This document shows, one piece after another, positions 44,855 through 53,880 of a DNA stretch of 64,000 nucleotides; within the stretch, counting starts at the first letter, position 1; every line of letters begins with the position of its first letter. The position numbers were made by a program, and so were the translations under genes. The DNA comes from CAIYRG01 sp036273455. Its GTDB lineage: Bacteria; Pseudomonadota; Alphaproteobacteria; Micropepsales; Micropepsaceae. Below the pieces are notes generated by a model that saw nothing but the letters and a program-made list of their open reading frames with translations, did not search any database and was not told the origin of the DNA. The stretch spans positions 1 to 64,000 of the forward strand of contig DASUHP010000079.1 in the NCBI GenBank assembly GCA_036273455.1, read 5' to 3'.

Positions 44855-45363
44855 GTCCGCGGCGCGTCGCGCTATATCCCGGCACCTTCGATCCGGTGAC
44901 GCTTGGGCACCTCGATATCATCCAGCGCGCGGTCAAATTGTTCGATCATCTGGTGATCGGAATTGCCGATAATGTTTCCAAGTCCCAGGCCTTCACAATG
45001 GCAGAACGCGTCGAAATGATGCGGCGCGAAACCGCCCGGTTTGCCGGCGGCGGCCGCGCCAGTATTGCGGTTGAAACTTTCGACAGTCTGTTGATCCATT
45101 TCGCCCGCAAAGTGGGGGCGACCGTGATCGTCCGCGGCCTGCGTGCGGTGTCCGACTTTGAATATGAATTCCAGATGGTCGGGATGAATCAGCGGCTCGA
45201 CCCGGAGATTGAAACCGTCTTCCTTATGGCCGACCCGCGCCATCAGGCGATCGCATCGCGCTTGGTCAAGGAAATCGCTTCCTTTGGTGGCGATGTCACC
45301 GCCTTCACCACGGCCCCCGTTGCCGACGCACTGCGCAAGAGATTTGCCCGCAAGAAGAGTTGA
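44851..45363 (+). CDS. coaD: phosphopantetheine adenylyltransferase
   Basis: A 170-residue CoaD, which adenylylates 4'-phosphopantetheine in CoA synthesis. Motifs: LYPGTFDPVTLGHLDII (residues 7-23, the T/HxGH nucleotidyltransferase motif), IVRGLRAVSDFEYE (about 93-106). ATG overlaps the gyrA stop as ATGA, a coupling common in Alphaproteobacteria. Confidence 0.96.
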   Translation: MSPRRVALYPGTFDPVTLGHLDIIQRAVKLFDHLVIGIADNVSKSQAFTMAERVEMMRRETARFAGGGRASIAVETFDSLLIHFARKVGATVIVRGLRAVSDFEYEFQMVGMNQRLDPEIETVFLMADPRHQAIASRLVKEIASFGGDVTAFTTAPVADALRKRFARKKS

Positions 45364-45388
45364 CGGGGCTGAACAAGGAGACAACATC

Positions 45389-45856
45389 ATGGCGGATCCC
45401 GAAATCATCGACCTCGAACTCAAGTCGGGTACCGTTCGCATCGAGTTACTGCCCAATGTTGCGCCGAATCACGTGCAGCGGATCAAGGATCTGGTCCGGG
45501 AAAAATTTTACGACGGACTGAAATTTCACCGCGTCATCGATGGCTTCATGGCCCAGACCGGCGATCCCACCGGCACCGGAGCAGGCAAATCGAAAAAGCC
45601 AAATCTGGCGGCGGAATTCAGCCGTGAACGCCATGTCCGCGGCACCTGTTCCATGGCCCGCAGCAGCGATCCGAATTCCGCGAATAGTCAGTTCTTCATC
45701 TGCCTTGCCGACGCACCCTGGCTGGACGGGCAATACTCCGCGTGGGGGCGGGTGATCAGCGGCATGGAGCATGTCGACGCGATCAAGAAAGGCAGCTCGG
45801 GCAATAACGGCACGGTGAGTGATCCCGACCAGATCATTCACATGACCCTCCCCTGA
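45389..45856 (+). CDS. cyclophilin-type peptidylprolyl isomerase
   Basis: A 155-residue PpiB-like cyclophilin, lacking a signal peptide and so cytoplasmic. Motifs: FYDGLKFHRVIDGFMAQTGD (active-site Arg of FHRVI), FICLADAPWLDGQYSAWGRV. AAGGAG eight bases upstream of the ATG at 45389. It follows coaD by 25 bases in the gyrA operon order typical of Alphaproteobacteria. Confidence 0.93.
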   Translation: MADPEIIDLELKSGTVRIELLPNVAPNHVQRIKDLVREKFYDGLKFHRVIDGFMAQTGDPTGTGAGKSKKPNLAAEFSRERHVRGTCSMARSSDPNSANSQFFICLADAPWLDGQYSAWGRVISGMEHVDAIKKGSSGNNGTVSDPDQIIHMTLP

Positions 45857-45936
45857 TCGAGAATGGCCATATCCCGTGATTTGCGCAAACGACGTAAACC
45901 GGTGTAGGCCCGCTCGGCATTTGGCGAGATCGGAGC

Positions 45937-47064
45937 GTGACAGATACCATTCCCTTTATTGATTTACAGGCGCAACGGACGCGCCTCGGTCCGGCGTTAA
46001 ACCAGGCGATCATGGCCGCGGTCGAAAGCGGGCAATGGATTTTAGGGCCGCAGGTTTTCGAACTGGAGCAAAAGCTGGCGCAGTTTGCTGGCATCAAACA
46101 TGCGGTCGTCTGTGCCAACGGAACCGACGCTTTACTGCTGATCCTGAAGGGATGGCGGATCGGGCCGGGCGATGCGGTTTTTGTTCCGGCGTTCACATTT
46201 GCGGCCACCGCGGAAGTGGTGGCGCTTGCCGGCGCGACGCCGGTTTTCACCGATGTTCTGCCGGACAGCTTCAATATGGATCCGTCGAGTCTCGAAGCAG
46301 CCATCGCCGTGGTTCGCCGCGACGGCGCGCTGAATCCGAAAGCAATCATTGCTGTCGATCTGTTCGGCCAACCCGCCGATTACGGCAAGCTTCAACCGAT
46401 CGCCACGGCGGAGAAACTGCATCTGCTGTGCGATTCCGCGCAGGCATTTGGCGCAACGCTCAATGGGCGGGCGACGGTCAGTTTCGGCGATGCAGCGGCG
46501 ACCAGTTTCTTTCCTGCCAAACCGCTCGGCTGCTATGGCGATGGCGGGGCGTGTTTCACCAATGACGACCAGTTGGCAGGGGTCTTGCGGTCTCTGCGCA
46601 TGCACGGGCAGGGTGCGGATGCATATGAGCATGCGCGCGTCGGACTGAATTCGCGGCTCGATACGATCCAGGCGGCCATTCTGATCGAAAAGCTGAAAAT
46701 CTTTCCCGAGGAAATCGCCGCACGACAGAAAATTGCCGGCCGCTTCAACCGCGACCTCGGCCAACAAGAGCCAATCCATGTTCCGCAGATGATTCCGGGC
46801 GCGACATCAGTCTGGGCGCAATACACGATTCGGGTGCGCGACCGCGCGCGGATCCAGGCCGGACTGAAGGATCTCGGTGTACCTGCCCGGGTATATTATC
46901 CGGCTCCGCTGCCGCAACAGGCGGCTTATGCTTCCTGTCCATCGGCGCCGGTGCCGGCAGCGCGGCGGCTCTGTAACGAGGTGCTGAGCCTTCCGATGCA
47001 TCCCTATCTGAGCGATGCCGATCAGGCGCGCATCACTCAGGCGGTATTGCAGTCGGTCAGGTAA
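45937..47064 (+). CDS. DegT/DnrJ/EryC1/StrS family aminotransferase
   Basis: A 375-residue PLP-dependent sugar aminotransferase-type enzyme with GTG start. Substrate/PLP motifs: ANGTDALLLIL (about 71-81), VDLFGQPADYG and the PLP lysine in FFPAKPLGCYGDGG (about 190-203). GLNSRLDTIQAAIL follows. Members transaminate keto-sugars for LPS or exopolysaccharide. Its neighbourhood is housekeeping, so the specific nucleotide sugar is unknown; the nearest polysaccharide genes begin at 49.9 kb. Confidence 0.88.
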   Translation: MTDTIPFIDLQAQRTRLGPALNQAIMAAVESGQWILGPQVFELEQKLAQFAGIKHAVVCANGTDALLLILKGWRIGPGDAVFVPAFTFAATAEVVALAGATPVFTDVLPDSFNMDPSSLEAAIAVVRRDGALNPKAIIAVDLFGQPADYGKLQPIATAEKLHLLCDSAQAFGATLNGRATVSFGDAAATSFFPAKPLGCYGDGGACFTNDDQLAGVLRSLRMHGQGADAYEHARVGLNSRLDTIQAAILIEKLKIFPEEIAARQKIAGRFNRDLGQQEPIHVPQMIPGATSVWAQYTIRVRDRARIQAGLKDLGVPARVYYPAPLPQQAAYASCPSAPVPAARRLCNEVLSLPMHPYLSDADQARITQAVLQSVR

Positions 47065-47081
47065 CCGCGCAGCATTTCTCC

Positions 47082-48143
47082 ATGCGGGTCGATGACTTCG
47101 ATTTTGAGCTGCCCGAGCGGCTGATCGCGCTGCGGCCGGCTGTGCCGCGCGACAGCGCCCGCCTGCTGGTGGTGCAAGCGAATGGTGCGCGTGAGCACCG
47201 GACCATTCAGGCGCTTCCGGAACTTCTTCGCCCGGGCGACGTGCTGGTTGTCAATGACAGCAAGGTGATTCCCGCACGGCTGCATGGTCTGCGGCGGCGG
47301 GCGAACGAGGATACGCCCGGTGCAAAATGCGAGCTGTTGCTGTATTCACGCGTCAACCGCAGTACCTGGCGAGCGTTTGCGAGGCCGGCGAAAAGATTGA
47401 AACCCGGCGATGTGCTGACATTCGGTCCGGCATTGACGGGAATGGTGGTTGAGCGGGAGGGCGCCAAGGTCGCAATCTCCTTCGATCGCGAGGCAGATGC
47501 GCTGGACGCAGCGATCGCGGCCGAAGGCGAGGTGCCGCTGCCGCCCTACATTGCGGGCAGGCGCGCAGCCGATGGACAGGACCGCGACGATTATCAGACA
47601 GTGTATGCACGGGCGTCGGGCTCGGTCGCCGCGCCGACGGCGGGGCTGCATTTTACGCCCGAATTGCTCGACCGCTTGCGCGACCGCGGTATCGGCATTG
47701 CCGCCATTACACTGCATGTCGGCCCCGGCACATTCCTGCCGGTGACGGCGCACGATACCGCAGCTCACGTCATGCACTCCGAATGGACGGAAATATCCGA
47801 AAGCGCTGCGCGGGAAATCAATGCGGCGCGGCATGCCGGCGGGCGCATTGTTGCCGCCGGCACGACGGTGCTGCGGACGCTGGAAACGGCGGCAGACGAT
47901 GATGGGCAAATTCACCCGTTTGCCGGTGAGACGGATCTGTTCATCACGCCGGGATACCGGTTCAAATCGGCCGATCTGCTGCTGACGAATTTCCACCTGC
48001 CGCGTTCCACATTGTTCATGCTGGTTTGCGCGTTCAGCGGGAGCGGCACCATGAAGGCGGCCTATGCCGATGCCATCGCGGCGGGCTACAGGTTTTACTC
48101 CTATGGCGACGCCTGCCTGTTGTTTCGCGAGCGGGCGCCATGA
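47082..48143 (+). CDS. queA: S-adenosylmethionine:tRNA ribosyltransferase-isomerase
   Basis: A 353-residue QueA: MRVDDFDFELPERLIALRPA at the N-terminus, then DVLVVNDSKVIPARL, SVAAPTAGLHFT and the C-terminal LLTNFHLPRSTLFMLVCAF. It transfers the ribosyl moiety of AdoMet to preQ1-tRNA to form epoxyqueuosine. Stop overlaps the tgt start (ATGA). Confidence 0.96.
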   Translation: MRVDDFDFELPERLIALRPAVPRDSARLLVVQANGAREHRTIQALPELLRPGDVLVVNDSKVIPARLHGLRRRANEDTPGAKCELLLYSRVNRSTWRAFARPAKRLKPGDVLTFGPALTGMVVEREGAKVAISFDREADALDAAIAAEGEVPLPPYIAGRRAADGQDRDDYQTVYARASGSVAAPTAGLHFTPELLDRLRDRGIGIAAITLHVGPGTFLPVTAHDTAAHVMHSEWTEISESAAREINAARHAGGRIVAAGTTVLRTLETAADDDGQIHPFAGETDLFITPGYRFKSADLLLTNFHLPRSTLFMLVCAFSGSGTMKAAYADAIAAGYRFYSYGDACLLFRERAP

Positions 48144-49270
48144 GCGCCCTGCAATTCGAGATCAAGGCATCGGATGGTGCCGCCCGCTCAGGTGTTTTGC
48201 ATCTGCCGCGCGGCGCGGTCGAAACGCCTGCTTTCATGCCGGTCGGCACGGCGGGTACGGTGAAAGCCATGCTGCCGGAGAATGTCGCGGCGACGGGCGC
48301 GCGTATTGTACTCGGCAATACCTATCACCTGATGCTGCGGCCGGGCGCGGAACGGATCGCGCGGCTCGGCGGGTTGCACAAATTCATGGACTGGCCGTTC
48401 AGTATACTGACCGATTCCGGCGGCTTCCAGGTGATGTCGCTTTCAGCGTTGCGCGATATCCGTGACGAGGGTGTGCGGTTTCGTTCGCACATCGACGGGT
48501 CGGAGCATTTCCTGTCGCCCGAACGCGCCATGGAGATCCAGGACCTGCTCGGTTCGGACATTCAGATGGTGCTTGATGAATGCGCCCCTTTTCCAGCAAG
48601 CCGTGAGCGCATCGAAAGCTCGCTTGCACTCTCCATGCGCTGGGCAGCACGCTCCAAAGCGGCTTTCCGGAGGACACCCGGCCGGTTCTGTTTCGGGATC
48701 GTGCAGGGCGGCGTCTATCCTGACTTGCGCCTCCGTTCGGCCGAAGAACTGATGGTGATTGGTTTTGACGGTTATGCACTCGGTGGGCTCGCGGTCGGCG
48801 AGGGGCAATCGGCGATGCTTGATGTGATCGCCGGAACGGCGCCGGGCCTGCCGCCAACGCGTCCGCGGTATCTGATGGGGGTCGGGAAGCCCGATGACAT
48901 CATTGGCGCGACGCGGCTCGGCATCGATCTGTTCGATTGCGTGCTGCCCACGCGTTCGGGACGAAATGGGCAAGCATTCACCTGGGCAGGCGCAGTCAAT
49001 CTGCGCAACGCCCGCTTCGCCGACGACTCCGCGCCCCTCGACGCTGATTGCTCCTGCGCCTGTTGTCAGCGGTTTTCCCGCGCCTATTTGCACCATGTGG
49101 TCAAATCTGGCGAAATCATTGCCTCCATGTTGCTGACCTCGCACAATCTGTTTTTCTTCCAGGATCTGCTCACGCGGTTCCGTGCCGCGGTCGTGGCGGA
49201 GGAGACCGAGCAATTTTGCGCCGGATTCCTGGCCGGCTATCGGAATGGCCAAACCGGGGAACCCGCCTGA
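48140..49270 (+). CDS. tgt: queuine/preQ1 tRNA-guanine transglycosylase
   Basis: A 376-residue Tgt starting MSALQFEIKASDGAARSG. Catalytic motif TDSGGFQVMSL (Asp about 92), second catalytic Asp in FDCVLPTRSGRNG, and the zinc ligands CSCACC...H near the C-terminus (CSCACCQRFSRAYLHH). It exchanges G34 for preQ1 in GUN-anticodon tRNAs. Coupled to queA. The next locus is a tRNA gene. Confidence 0.96.
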   Translation: MSALQFEIKASDGAARSGVLHLPRGAVETPAFMPVGTAGTVKAMLPENVAATGARIVLGNTYHLMLRPGAERIARLGGLHKFMDWPFSILTDSGGFQVMSLSALRDIRDEGVRFRSHIDGSEHFLSPERAMEIQDLLGSDIQMVLDECAPFPASRERIESSLALSMRWAARSKAAFRRTPGRFCFGIVQGGVYPDLRLRSAEELMVIGFDGYALGGLAVGEGQSAMLDVIAGTAPGLPPTRPRYLMGVGKPDDIIGATRLGIDLFDCVLPTRSGRNGQAFTWAGAVNLRNARFADDSAPLDADCSCACCQRFSRAYLHHVVKSGEIIASMLLTSHNLFFFQDLLTRFRAAVVAEETEQFCAGFLAGYRNGQTGEPA

Positions 49271-49319
49271 TCAATGCGGCGTTGACCTGACCCCTCTATG
49301 AACTTACTTAACGACGGGC

Positions 49320-49391
49320 GAGCCCGTAGCTCAGTGGTAGAGCATCTGACTTTTAATCAGAGGGTCGTTGGTTCAATCCCAACCGGGCTCA
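49320..49391 (+). tRNA. tRNA-Lys (TTT anticodon)
   Basis: Acceptor stem GAGCCCG/CGGGCTC, discriminator A, D-arm GCTC-AGTGGTA-GAGC, anticodon stem TCTGA/TCAGA with loop CTTTTAA (anticodon TTT), T-arm GTTGG-TTCAATC-CCAAC. CCA is not encoded. The tRNA lies 49 bases after tgt. Confidence 0.97.
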
Positions 49392-49947
49392 CTTCGCGCC
49401 ATCGCCATGGATTTCAGTTTACTTTCAGCGTCTTAAATTGAGACGGTGAATTCCTGCGAGCCATTGTGCCGCGTTGGTGCGAATTTCCGGGTGTCGTTCA
49501 TCGACTGTCAACTTCGCCCATCTAGACTTCCTGTGTCATTCGATGCGATTTGCGTTCTTCTTCGACCGAAAGTACCTGCTGGTACTGATGCGACCGAGCG
49601 ATGCGTGAATCGTAGAACCGCTGCGCAGCAATTATTTGCACAGTCGATCGTCGCCAGTCGCGGTGGAGGGCGCCGCTGCTCCGGCAATATATGTTTGTGT
49701 CCAAATGGTTGGTCAATGTTTCATGCCGGTATGGTAAACCGGCAGGCCCAATTTGCAGCGCTTCGTCACGCACACGACGACAATTCTTCCGCGCTGAAAA
49801 AATTCTACAAAGATGGGGATCGAATTTCCGTGTACATCGTTGTCAGCCGGTCACGTATGTACTCGGCCGTGGGTAAACATTCATTTGACCGTCAATTTAC
49901 GTGATGCTAGAAGTCCTAACAAAAGAACCCAAAAAGGGGAGCTGAGG
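49392..49947. other. 556-bp region after tRNA-Lys with no supported gene
   Basis: Frames here are short, Cys/Arg-rich and without ribosome sites, so I call no gene. The sequence is slightly AT-richer than the flanks. The last part carries a plausible promoter for the following small gene. No direct repeat of the tRNA 3' end was spotted that would mark an integrated element, though this was checked only by eye. Confidence 0.5.
49885..49913 (+). promoter_or_regulatory. predicted promoter of the small membrane protein gene
   Basis: TTGACC (49885-49890), 17-base spacer, TAGAAG (49908-49913), with the gene starting 35 bases later. Five of six -35 and four of six -10 positions match. Confidence 0.4.
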
Positions 49948-50232
49948 GTGAGAAAAGCGCTTATCTCAATGTTGGTTAGCGCCGCGATGCTTATGGGCCA
50001 GATGCCCGTGATGGCGGCGGATACGGGTCCGTTGACTCCAGGTGCAGCTGCGGGGGTCCAGCAGGCACAGGGACGGGACGATTATGATAATCCTCCAATC
50101 ATTTGGATCATTGGTGGATTGATTGTTGTGGGCGTCGGCATCTGGATTCTCACCGCAGGTAGCAGCAGTGTCAGCCTCACGCAGGCGGCCGCCACGACAA
50201 CCGGTGGGGGCGTTGGTCCTCAGAATCACTGA
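49948..50232 (+). CDS. small exported membrane protein near exopolysaccharide genes
   Basis: A 94-residue protein with a GTG start and AGGGGAG upstream. A signal peptide (to about VMAADT) is followed by a Gly/Gln-rich linker and one transmembrane helix, PPIIWIIGGLIVVGVGIWIL (about residues 49-68), then a Ser/Thr/Ala/Gly-rich tail. Such small proteins often accompany polysaccharide export loci, which fits the WecA-like gene downstream; the link is inference. Confidence 0.7.
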   Translation: MRKALISMLVSAAMLMGQMPVMAADTGPLTPGAAAGVQQAQGRDDYDNPPIIWIIGGLIVVGVGIWILTAGSSSVSLTQAAATTTGGGVGPQNH

Positions 50233-50248
50233 GGTTTCCGAATAAATT

Positions 50249-50276
50249 CCGCCGGTCATTCTCCGATGACCGGCGG
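50249..50276 (+). terminator. hairpin after the small exported protein
   Basis: Perfect 11-bp stem CCGCCGGTCAT / ATGACCGGCGG with a six-base loop, 16 bases after the stop codon. No T-tract follows, so termination strength is uncertain. Confidence 0.6.
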
Positions 50277-50423
50277 TGTCATCAACGCAATGAGTGTTGC
50301 AGTCGGCCCTGACAGGCCGGACTCATTGTATCGTCAGAGTGTGCAGTTGTTGCACCGGTTGGGGTGAAACCGGATGATTTCCGTTGGTGTCGCGGGCGAT
50401 TGCCGTGCGTGCGGAATTCAGCA

Positions 50424-51509
50424 ATGCTGATCCTGTTCATTGACGTTGTTGCGTTTGCCGCGGCGTGCCTTATCTGCGTCAATGCGGATGCCATCGGCCG
50501 TCGCCTGGGCATCATGGATTACCCGAACGAGGCTCGCAAAATTCATCCGCGTCCCACCCCCTTGGTCGGCGGAATCGGAATTCTGGTCCCCTTGCTGATC
50601 TGGTTGGCTGGCGCGGCAATATCCGGTTTTCTTAAAGACCAGCAATTCGTGGCGATGCTGATTTTGTGCGCAGCGGGCGTCGGACTGGCGGGTTTCGCCG
50701 ATGATCAGACCAATACTACTCCGCTCAGCCGGATTCTGGCCCTCTTGGTATTTCTCGGCGTCGCGATGACGCTGGCACCGGGCCTGATTGCGGGGTCGCT
50801 CAATTGGGGAAGTTTCGACCCGACGCCGATGCCTCCGGCGCTGTATGCCGGGCTGATCGCCCTGACCTTTGCGGGGATCGTGAACTCCGTCAACATGGCG
50901 GACGGGCAGAACGGCCTGGTACCGGGCATGTTTGTGATCTGGTCGCTGTGCCTCGCCTTGGCGCGCGATCCGGCAGTTGCTGCGGTCGCGCAGGTCCTCG
51001 CAGCTGTCGGTGCGGTGATCCTTTACTTCAATTTGCGCGGCAAGTTGTTTCTCGGCGATTGCGGCAGTTACGGCGTCACTTTCGTCCTCGGGCTGCTCGC
51101 GCTGACCGCCTATGCGCATGGGCACATTACCATCGAAACCGTAACTGTGTGGTTCTATTTTCCGGTGGCGGATTGCCTGCGTCTGATCATCACCCGCAGG
51201 CTTCAGGGCCGTTCGCCATTCGCACCTGATACGGATCACTTTCATCATCGTCTTCAGGGCAAACTTGGGAAGCCATACGGACTGGCCGCCTATTTGGGCT
51301 GCGTCGCCCTGTCATCATTTGCGGCCGTGCTTGCGCCGCGTTTTTCGCTGGTAGCTCTCATCATCATGACGGCGATTTATTTCAGCTTCGCATTCCTGAC
51401 CGACCGGACATCCATGGCGGCTGCGGGTGAGCACGAGGCCGAGGCGGACTACTCAAACGTCGTTCCGCTTCCTGGTGCCGAGACGCCGGAGTTGCGCGAA
51501 CGCGCATAA
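50424..51509 (+). CDS. WecA/MraY-family undecaprenyl-phosphate sugar-1-phosphate transferase
   Basis: A 361-residue membrane transferase with about ten helices. Family motifs: VGLAGFADDQ (the DD pair that binds Mg-nucleotide), NMADGQNGLVPG (usually NxxDGxDGL), FLGDCGSYG and DHFHHRL. These start polysaccharide chains by moving a sugar phosphate from UDP-sugar to the lipid carrier. I start it at the ATG before LILFIDVVAF; a GTG twenty codons upstream is possible. The last residues form a polar tail. It lies between a small exported protein and a polytopic protein. Confidence 0.87.
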   Translation: MLILFIDVVAFAAACLICVNADAIGRRLGIMDYPNEARKIHPRPTPLVGGIGILVPLLIWLAGAAISGFLKDQQFVAMLILCAAGVGLAGFADDQTNTTPLSRILALLVFLGVAMTLAPGLIAGSLNWGSFDPTPMPPALYAGLIALTFAGIVNSVNMADGQNGLVPGMFVIWSLCLALARDPAVAAVAQVLAAVGAVILYFNLRGKLFLGDCGSYGVTFVLGLLALTAYAHGHITIETVTVWFYFPVADCLRLIITRRLQGRSPFAPDTDHFHHRLQGKLGKPYGLAAYLGCVALSSFAAVLAPRFSLVALIIMTAIYFSFAFLTDRTSMAAAGEHEAEADYSNVVPLPGAETPELRERA

Positions 51510-51551
51510 CATGCCATTCCGGGGAAATTGCGGCAGATCGCGGGTGTTCCC

Positions 51552-52460
51552 ATGACGGATGAGTTGTCCCCGTGTCCCACGGCCGTTGCTGCGGCATGCC
51601 GTTCCTACGCAGTTCTGATTCGTGAATTTCGCCCGCTGGTGCAGCTTCTCCTTGCGCCTGTCGCGGCGACCGGTGTGGTTATCTATGCCTCCCTTTGGGC
51701 CTATGTGTCGGAGCTGATCGCGTTTATTTCGAGTGGCGACGCACGTGCTGCGAGTGTTGCGCTCGGCGCTCTCGCAGCCGGTATTTTCCTGTGCATGTTC
51801 CTGGTCGCGATCGCCGTTTCGTCAGTGACGGATCTGGTTCTTCGCAAGCGGCCGGCCCGAGGCTGGATTCATTTGCATCCTGCCCGTCAGGACTGGCGCC
51901 TCTACGCCGCCTATCTGCGCTTCCTGCTGGTCTTGTCGGGATATCTGTCGGCGGTTTATCTGCTGTGCGCTCTGGCTCTTCCGGTCCTGGGTGCGGATCG
52001 CACGACCATCGGCATCGTATCGGTGTCGGCGGCCATTGCCGGATTTTACGTTCTCTTTGCGCGAATTGGATTCCTCATTCCTGCGGTCGTGGCCGGCAGC
52101 ACCGGAACTGTTTTGCGCAAGGCGTTGCATGAAGGCTCGGGCGATTTCTGGCGCAATCTTGTTTTGGCCCTGCTTCTTTCACTGCCAGGCCTGCTGATTC
52201 AGGCCGCCGGCGAAGCGCTGTTCAAGGCGGGCACTGGATCGATACATAACGTGAAGCTAGACCTGCCGATCATACTTTATGCCCGTGCGCTGGAGACCCG
52301 GCTGCCGGAATTCGCGCTCGTGTTCAGCCTCTCGGTCTTTGTCACTCTCGTGCTGTTCGCCGCCGGTTCCGTGCTGTGCTATCGCGACCGGCTATTCGTG
52401 CGGACATTTCCGCCCGTGGTGGCAGAGCCGGTTGCTAACCCCGATTCTGTGCCGGTCTGA
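51552..52460 (+). CDS. polytopic membrane protein, unknown
   Basis: About 302 residues with six hydrophobic helices, for example VQLLLAPVAATGVVIYASLW and FALVFSLSVFVTLVLFAAGS. It lacks recognisable motifs. It follows the WecA-like gene by about 40 bases and converges with the YjbF-type lipoprotein, overlapping its 3' end by 26 bases. Possibly part of an envelope polysaccharide function, by context only. Confidence 0.6.
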   Translation: MTDELSPCPTAVAAACRSYAVLIREFRPLVQLLLAPVAATGVVIYASLWAYVSELIAFISSGDARAASVALGALAAGIFLCMFLVAIAVSSVTDLVLRKRPARGWIHLHPARQDWRLYAAYLRFLLVLSGYLSAVYLLCALALPVLGADRTTIGIVSVSAAIAGFYVLFARIGFLIPAVVAGSTGTVLRKALHEGSGDFWRNLVLALLLSLPGLLIQAAGEALFKAGTGSIHNVKLDLPIILYARALETRLPEFALVFSLSVFVTLVLFAAGSVLCYRDRLFVRTFPPVVAEPVANPDSVPV

Positions 52461-53097
52461 AGACCTGCAGAACCACCGGCGGTGATTGGGGGTGGACGTG
52501 CTGGCTGCTGCGCCAGACGTAACCCGTCATCGGATCGGTCCAGTACTCATTGTCGAAGTTCCACCTCATGTCCGGAACGGTGCAATGTTCGGTGACGTGC
52601 CGCGTGGATATTTGGGATCCGAAAATTTCCACCGTCGCATTGCCGTCGTCGCGGGTGCTGCATTGGGCGAGTGCATCGTAGATACCAAGATCGGGAAAAT
52701 CGAAACTGTACCGGGTCGCGGATGCGGAAGCCGGTTTCACCCCGCCCGCATCGCTATCGATCTGGCGGACGCCACCCAGATCATACGGCAGGCCGACAGT
52801 GCGCACGACCCTGCCGTTCCGGGTGCGGATGAAAAGCTGGTCACCGGCAAACCAGTCGAGTTCATTTCCCGTTTCGGTACCGAGAACGAGAAGGACTTGC
52901 GCCGTATTGCCGAGTTCGAGACCCATGCTGGCATAGGGGACTGCGGCCGCCTGGTCGCGCGTGACTTTGGGCGGCGTGGCGGTGACGGAGGTATAGGCGA
53001 GCTGCGCCAGTTCGCCGAGGTCGGAATTCTCGCATCCGCCGAGTAGGAGCAATGGCACCAAGGGCAGAATCTTGCCCAGTGAAAGTGTATCGGGCAT
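52435..53097 (-). CDS. YjbF/GfcB-type lipoprotein (group 4 capsule or exopolysaccharide)
   Basis: A 220-residue lipoprotein; the signal ends in LLGGC (Cys about 22). Conserved family blocks are YASMGLELGNTAQVLLVLG, WFAGDQLFIRTRNGRVVRT and the C-terminal VPDMRWNFDNEYWTDPMTGY followed by VWRSSQHVHP. YjbF/GfcB proteins act in the periplasm in exopolysaccharide export. It is the closest in-window companion of the WecA-like gene though on the other strand. Confidence 0.85.
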   Translation of the reverse strand: MPDTLSLGKILPLVPLLLLGGCENSDLGELAQLAYTSVTATPPKVTRDQAAAVPYASMGLELGNTAQVLLVLGTETGNELDWFAGDQLFIRTRNGRVVRTVGLPYDLGGVRQIDSDAGGVKPASASATRYSFDFPDLGIYDALAQCSTRDDGNATVEIFGSQISTRHVTEHCTVPDMRWNFDNEYWTDPMTGYVWRSSQHVHPQSPPVVLQVFRPAQNRG

Positions 53098-53198
53098 GGA
53101 ATGCAGACGCCTGTTCAAATCCCGAGTGAGGGCGCCACAGTTTACACTGCCGGTCAATCAGGAAAACTGCCGCGACCTTCGGTACGGGTTGGCACAGA

Positions 53199-53762
53199 TC
53201 AGGCAGGTGGATGTTTCGCCAGCCAGGCGGCGTAAGCCTGCATGAATTTGCTTAAGAATTCGCGTGTTGAATCATTGCTCAGCTTGCCTTGCGCATCAAA
53301 CAGCTTGTCGGCGCCACCGACATAGGCCTCGGGCATTTGCAGCGGTGGCATATTGAGAAACACCAGGGACTGGCGCAGATGATGATTGGCACCAAACGCG
53401 CCGAGCGCGCCTGGGGACACGCTGACAATGGCTGCGGGTTTTTTGTCCCAGACGCTTTTCCCATAGGGCCTTGAGCCGACGTCAAGCGCGTTTTTCAGCA
53501 CTCCGGGAACCGAGCGGTTGTATTCGGGTGTGACGAAAATAACTCCCTGGACCGGGCGGATGCGGTCACGAAACGCGGTCCATTCGGCTGGCGGCGTGGA
53601 GGTTTCCAGGTCCTGATTGTACAGCGGCAAATTGCCGATATCGACGATCTCGAGTTTGAGGCTTGCGGGAGCCAGCGCGATCAGCGCGTTCGCGGTCTTG
53701 CGGCTGAAAGATTCCTTGCGCAGGCTGCCAATGATCACTGCGACGTCTTGTTGCGATGCCAT
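53199..53762 (-). CDS. NADPH-dependent FMN reductase
   Basis: A 187-residue flavodoxin-fold reductase: VIIGSLRKESFSRK (phosphate loop of FMN) and VTPEYNRSVPGVLKNALDVG (about 78-97), the signature of the ChrR/azoreductase-like group. It reduces quinones, chromate or azo compounds using NAD(P)H and FMN. Single gene; divergent from the GlcG-like gene. Confidence 0.9.
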   Translation of the reverse strand: MASQQDVAVIIGSLRKESFSRKTANALIALAPASLKLEIVDIGNLPLYNQDLETSTPPAEWTAFRDRIRPVQGVIFVTPEYNRSVPGVLKNALDVGSRPYGKSVWDKKPAAIVSVSPGALGAFGANHHLRQSLVFLNMPPLQMPEAYVGGADKLFDAQGKLSNDSTREFLSKFMQAYAAWLAKHPPA

Positions 53763-53880
53763 CGGGTTCCCATTCGGCTGAGCAATTGCGGCGCACGCTT
53801 ATCACAACGCGGTCGACATTACGCGCTTGCCGTGAGTTCCGGGCTCTGCTTTTTTGGCCTTATCACTGCCGGAGAGAGGC

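Noticed and set aside
49446..49904. 152-residue frame after tRNA-Lys
   Set aside because: Cys/Arg-rich, no ribosome site, no recognisable motif.
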